40,295 nucleotides of DNA from a virus. The notes below the pieces were generated by a model. That model was given only the letters and a program-made list of their open reading frames with translations. It was not told the origin of the DNA and ran no database searches. The stretch lies in IMG/VR virus record IMGVR_UViG_3300002933_000024, positions 1-40,295 of that record. The stretch is one strand, 5' to 3'. Both the position numbers and the translations under genes were made by a program. Positions 33,119 through 40,295 of the stretch are shown here, piece by piece; positions within the stretch are counted from its first letter, which is position 1; each line of letters opens with the position of its first letter.

Positions 33119-33805
33119 ATGGCAAATCTAGAAGGCATCGCTCGTAAATATTTGAATATGTTGCCAAGAGGATCAGAAATTCCTTCTCCAAAAATGCAGG
33201 TAGTGGATCAGTCCTCTGCGGATTGGGCTGGGCTTTCCGAATGGCACCATGATCAACAAATTCAAGGACTCATCAAAGTTCAAAAAAATGCTTTAAAAGA
33301 TGAGGCTACTCTTGAAAGAATTATTGCTCATGAAGTATGTCATTATTGGGAATTTTACTCAACTTTTGAATGGCGAGAGGGGGATCCTAAAGATATGGGG
33401 CATGGTGGGAAAAGTCTATGGGCCAGAGCAGCCAAGATAATCAATGGAAAACTGGGAGATCCTAGTTTTATTTCTGAATTGTCGGATACTTCTTATGTTT
33501 TTAGAAACAATAAGACGTTCTATGTTTTAGTGACACAGGGAATGTCTGAATTAGGATGGGTGTGGTTCTCTCAAGTAACCCCTGCTATGCAAATTGCCAT
33601 CAAAGAGTTAATGGCTAGTGGTCCTGTGGCAATATTAAGATCCAATAGAGATGCTTTTTTAACTAGTAATGCCAAACTTCCTTACATTGGAATTCCAAGA
33701 GGGGATAAAAATATGGCAAAGCTCCTCCAACAAGCATTTCAATATGCTAAGAAATGGGAACCGAACCAATTAGAGGAAGCTCTAAGAACTTCCCCAGAAA
33801 TTTAA
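33119..33805 (+). CDS. SprT-like zinc metallopeptidase
   Basis: 228 residues from the ATG at 33119, chosen because GGAG ends 8 bases upstream; a TTG at 33086 in the same frame would add 11 residues. The zincin motif is IIAHEVCHYWEF (His71, Glu72, His75), and 20 residues later GHGGKSLWARAAKIIN supplies the third histidine (His95) in the SprT-like 'HG-x-x-F/W' arrangement. SprT/Spartan-like proteins are known for metal-dependent protein cleavage, including of DNA-protein crosslinks; which target applies in this phage cannot be told. It lies next to the tail-fibre module on the opposite strand (4-base convergent overlap), so its role could be in DNA processing or virion maturation. Confidence 0.7.
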   Translation: MANLEGIARKYLNMLPRGSEIPSPKMQVVDQSSADWAGLSEWHHDQQIQGLIKVQKNALKDEATLERIIAHEVCHYWEFYSTFEWREGDPKDMGHGGKSLWARAAKIINGKLGDPSFISELSDTSYVFRNNKTFYVLVTQGMSELGWVWFSQVTPAMQIAIKELMASGPVAILRSNRDAFLTSNAKLPYIGIPRGDKNMAKLLQQAFQYAKKWEPNQLEEALRTSPEI

Positions 33806-34272
33806 TCAGCTAAGATTTGTGCTACAGGAGTTGCTACGATCCAGGCGGCTACAGAGGCCCAGGTAGTATCAGGAATAGCCCCAGCAGTATGTAGATTTTG
33901 TGAATATAGCGAGAATAATAAAGTAGGGTCCTGTAATAAAGCTGGTAAAGATGTAGCCGCTGTACCAGAAGCAGCCCAAGCAGCCATAACATCAGCCTCA
34001 GTAGCAGATGGATTAGCTTTTAAACAAGTCGCAGCACCTTGAATACCAGCATTGCGTTCAGTTACTAATAGTGCAGTTACAGAAGAAATGGTTCCAACTG
34101 TTCCGGATTGAATACCCTGAGCAACCGCAGTATCATAAGCAGCTTGAGCAGCTTGCATTGCTTGTAATGCTGTTAATCTTGTAGTATTTGCTGTATCTAA
34201 CGCAGCAGACGCGTTAGAAAATGCTGTTTGAGCTGTAGTAAGTGCTGTTTGAAGATCTTGAATAGTTGACAT
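33802..34272 (-). CDS. Tail-module protein, paralog of 35099-35557
   Basis: 156 residues. The N-terminal 50 residues are an alanine- and threonine-rich coiled coil (LQTALTTAQTAFSNASAALD). The rest shares a domain with the 152-residue protein at 35099-35557: the pattern LL-x-DP-x-LL, then YS-x-NL, then PD-x-x-WAS-x-x-AWI-x-ATP-x-A-x-I. Sequence similarity is clear by eye over about 90 residues. It is the last gene of the tail-fibre module. AAGGAT precedes the ATG. A trimeric coiled coil next to a fibre gene suggests a fibre-associated or fibre-attachment protein; that is inference. Confidence 0.6.
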   Translation of the reverse strand: MSTIQDLQTALTTAQTAFSNASAALDTANTTRLTALQAMQAAQAAYDTAVAQGIQSGTVGTISSVTALLVTERNAGIQGAATCLKANPSATEADVMAAWAASGTAATSLPALLQDPTLLFSLYSQNLHTAGAIPDTTWASVAAWIVATPVAQILAD

Positions 34273-34282
34273 TATTATATCC

Positions 34283-34672
34283 TTATGATTTAGTTGGTAT
34301 TAACGAGGTAGTTACTTCTATTATTAATTCTTTAAGAGAATAAGGCATATTTCCACAATTAGAAAAATCATGTAATGCCTGATCCCAAACATAAGTTACT
34401 TTTGCAATTCTCATATTATATTGTGTATAAATATGTAAGAGCCACTCAAACACTGCTGTACATTTAGGCAAACCTTTTGAAGCGCCTACTGTAATAAACA
34501 TTAATTCTGTCTCACTTACAAATTGTTTGTGATATGTAGTCATACTAGTTTTTAAATTATTAATATTATCTTGCTGTAATTGTATTAAACCAGCATCAAA
34601 TTGTTCTTGAGTAATGTCTGGGTTTTGTATCGGTCCCTCTCCATGGTCTACCCAAAGCGCGTAGTTAAGCAT
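34283..34672 (-). CDS. Hypothetical tail-module protein, 129 residues
   Basis: Starts MLNYALWVDHGEGPIQNPDI with AAGGAG before the ATG. It lies between the two paralogous coiled-coil genes. The sequence is alpha/beta-like, without cysteine clusters or a membrane segment (middle part: ELMFITVGASKGLPKCTAVF). I do not recognise it. Small genes next to long fibre genes often encode fibre chaperones or accessory proteins, so that is a possible role. Confidence 0.5.
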   Translation of the reverse strand: MLNYALWVDHGEGPIQNPDITQEQFDAGLIQLQQDNINNLKTSMTTYHKQFVSETELMFITVGASKGLPKCTAVFEWLLHIYTQYNMRIAKVTYVWDQALHDFSNCGNMPYSLKELIIEVTTSLIPTKS

Positions 34673-34681
34673 TTATTCTCC

Positions 34682-35035
34682 TTACCAGCCAGGAAGTTCT
34701 TGAACTGAAAATATAGCATGTTTCGTATCTGTTACAAAAAATACCGAGGTTGTATATGTGCCACCTGAGTAGTTGGCGTACATCTGGTAATAGTCTGTAG
34801 CTATAGCAGTTCCTTGATAAGTACCATCAACCGTAACATTTAAACTTGCTACATTATATGAAACAGCGGCTTCAATTAGGGCGGCATTTTTATAGAGATA
34901 TGTGGACATATTACACGCAGTAGAATTGGTGTTATTAGTCATCAACGTCCAATTGAATTCATATGAGCTTGGCCGTAAAATCACAAACTTACCACTTGCT
35001 GCCACCCGAAACGCAGCAGGTGCAGTATTATACAA
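34682..35035 (-). CDS. Small fibre-like protein, uncertain start
   Basis: 117 residues from a TTG at 35033-35035, which has no ribosome binding site. The frame upstream is open for 21 more codons (AQTFSNTSTTLLNLTTSLY...) up to a TAA at 35099-35101, which is the stop of the preceding gene in the same frame. So this ORF is in phase with its neighbour and separated from it by one stop codon. The sequence is beta-rich and rich in Ser, Thr, Asn and Tyr (YYQMYANYSGGTYTTSVFF), as in tail-fibre tips. It may be a separate gene reached by reinitiation, a readthrough extension, or a remnant after a nonsense change. Confidence 0.45.
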   Translation of the reverse strand: MYNTAPAAFRVAASGKFVILRPSSYEFNWTLMTNNTNSTACNMSTYLYKNAALIEAAVSYNVASLNVTVDGTYQGTAIATDYYQMYANYSGGTYTTSVFFVTDTKHAIFSVQELPGW

Positions 35036-35098
35036 ACTAGTAGTAAGATTGAGTAATGTAGTTGAAGTATTTGAAAATGTCTGAGCAGAACCTTCATT

Positions 35099-35557
35099 TT
35101 ATTCTGCCATTATTTCTGCTTCAGGTGTCGCAATAATCCAAGCTTGAAGAGATGCCCAGGAGTTGTCAGGAGCAAGCCCAAGTTTATAGAGATTATCCGA
35201 ATAGATTTGACAGAGAAGAGCTGGGTCTTCAAGAAGGGTAGCAAAAGTGGTAGCTGCTATTCCTGCGGTTGTCCATACTGCTAAGGCTCCAGCTTGGGTA
35301 GCTGTGGTGGGATTGGCTTGGATATACTGGATAGCCGCTTGTTTTCCAGCAAACCTTTCTGCTCTTAATAGCTGGTCAATACTTGAATATGGTCCAGCTG
35401 TTCCATTGGTTACCTGTTCTACTAATGCTGCCTGTGCTTGTGTTAATTCTGTTTGAGCAGCATTAACATCTTGTTGTGCTGTCTGATAAGCATTCCAAGT
35501 ATCTAATTGTTTCTGTTGTGCTGCTTCTAATGCTGCTTGTGCTGTTGCTAAATCCAT
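35099..35557 (-). CDS. Tail-module protein, paralog of 33802-34272
   Basis: 152 residues. It has an N-terminal coiled coil (AALEAAQQKQLDTWNAYQTA and on) and then the domain shared with the 156-residue protein at 33802-34272, ending ATPEAEIMAE. GGAG lies 9-10 bases before the ATG, and the gene begins 29 bases after the end of the giant fibre gene. The TAA stop (35099-35101) is in frame with the next ORF. The pair of paralogs on both sides of two other small genes suggests a local duplication. Role probably in fibre attachment or assembly; not proven. Confidence 0.6.
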   Translation of the reverse strand: MDLATAQAALEAAQQKQLDTWNAYQTAQQDVNAAQTELTQAQAALVEQVTNGTAGPYSSIDQLLRAERFAGKQAAIQYIQANPTTATQAGALAVWTTAGIAATTFATLLEDPALLCQIYSDNLYKLGLAPDNSWASLQAWIIATPEAEIMAE

Positions 35558-35586
35558 TGTCTAATCTCCATTTATTTATTTCTTAA

Positions 35587-40295
<4,709 letters not shown>

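Overview
The window looks like part of the genome of a large, AT-rich tailed phage (or a phage-like element) with a contractile tail. This is inferred from a tail sheath protein, a portal protein, a large terminase subunit, a collagen-like tail fibre, a family A DNA polymerase and densely packed genes that often overlap by 1 to 38 bases. No rRNA, tRNA or clear host gene was seen, and the sequence alone does not identify the host.

Layout. Nearly all structural genes lie on the minus strand, so read from right to left. (1) 40295-33802 is a tail-fibre module. It holds a giant fibre whose N-terminus lies outside the window (collagen-like shaft, adhesin-like head repeats, glycine-rich tip) and four small genes, two of them paralogs. 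(2) 33119-28414 is a short plus-strand block with a SprT-like zinc protease, a dNMP kinase fused to an HNH nuclease-like domain, and a UvrD/Rep helicase split by an intein. One small minus-strand gene (32543-32938) is embedded in it. (3) 28345-24448 is a minus-strand block of probable virion proteins, closed by a perfect 32-bp terminator palindrome. (4) 24336-17581 is a minus-strand block of mostly unrecognised proteins, several rich in zinc-ribbon or paired-cysteine motifs, closed by a second hairpin. (5) 17436-1 starts at the best sigma70-like promoter in the window. It runs through a possible sigma-like protein, a primase-type zinc finger protein, DNA polymerase A (intein), portal, large terminase (two inteins), several small proteins and the tail sheath.

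The most striking theme is parasitic endonuclease elements in essential genes. There are four inteins in three proteins, each at the most conserved motif of its host: the terminase P-loop, just before terminase Walker B, polymerase motif A and helicase motif III. One has all the marks of a class 3 intein (Ala1 with a Trp/Cys/Thr triplet), two look like class 1 LAGLIDADG inteins, and one carries a GIY-YIG-like domain and ends in Gly-Asn. A fifth nuclease-like domain (HNH) is fused to the dNMP kinase. Packaging, replication and helicase activity would therefore all depend on protein splicing. Other points worth attention are an internal duplication in the tail sheath, a duplicated five-cysteine motif in a 442-residue protein, an in-frame stop that splits two tail-module ORFs, and a 22-bp leader motif shared by three structural genes.
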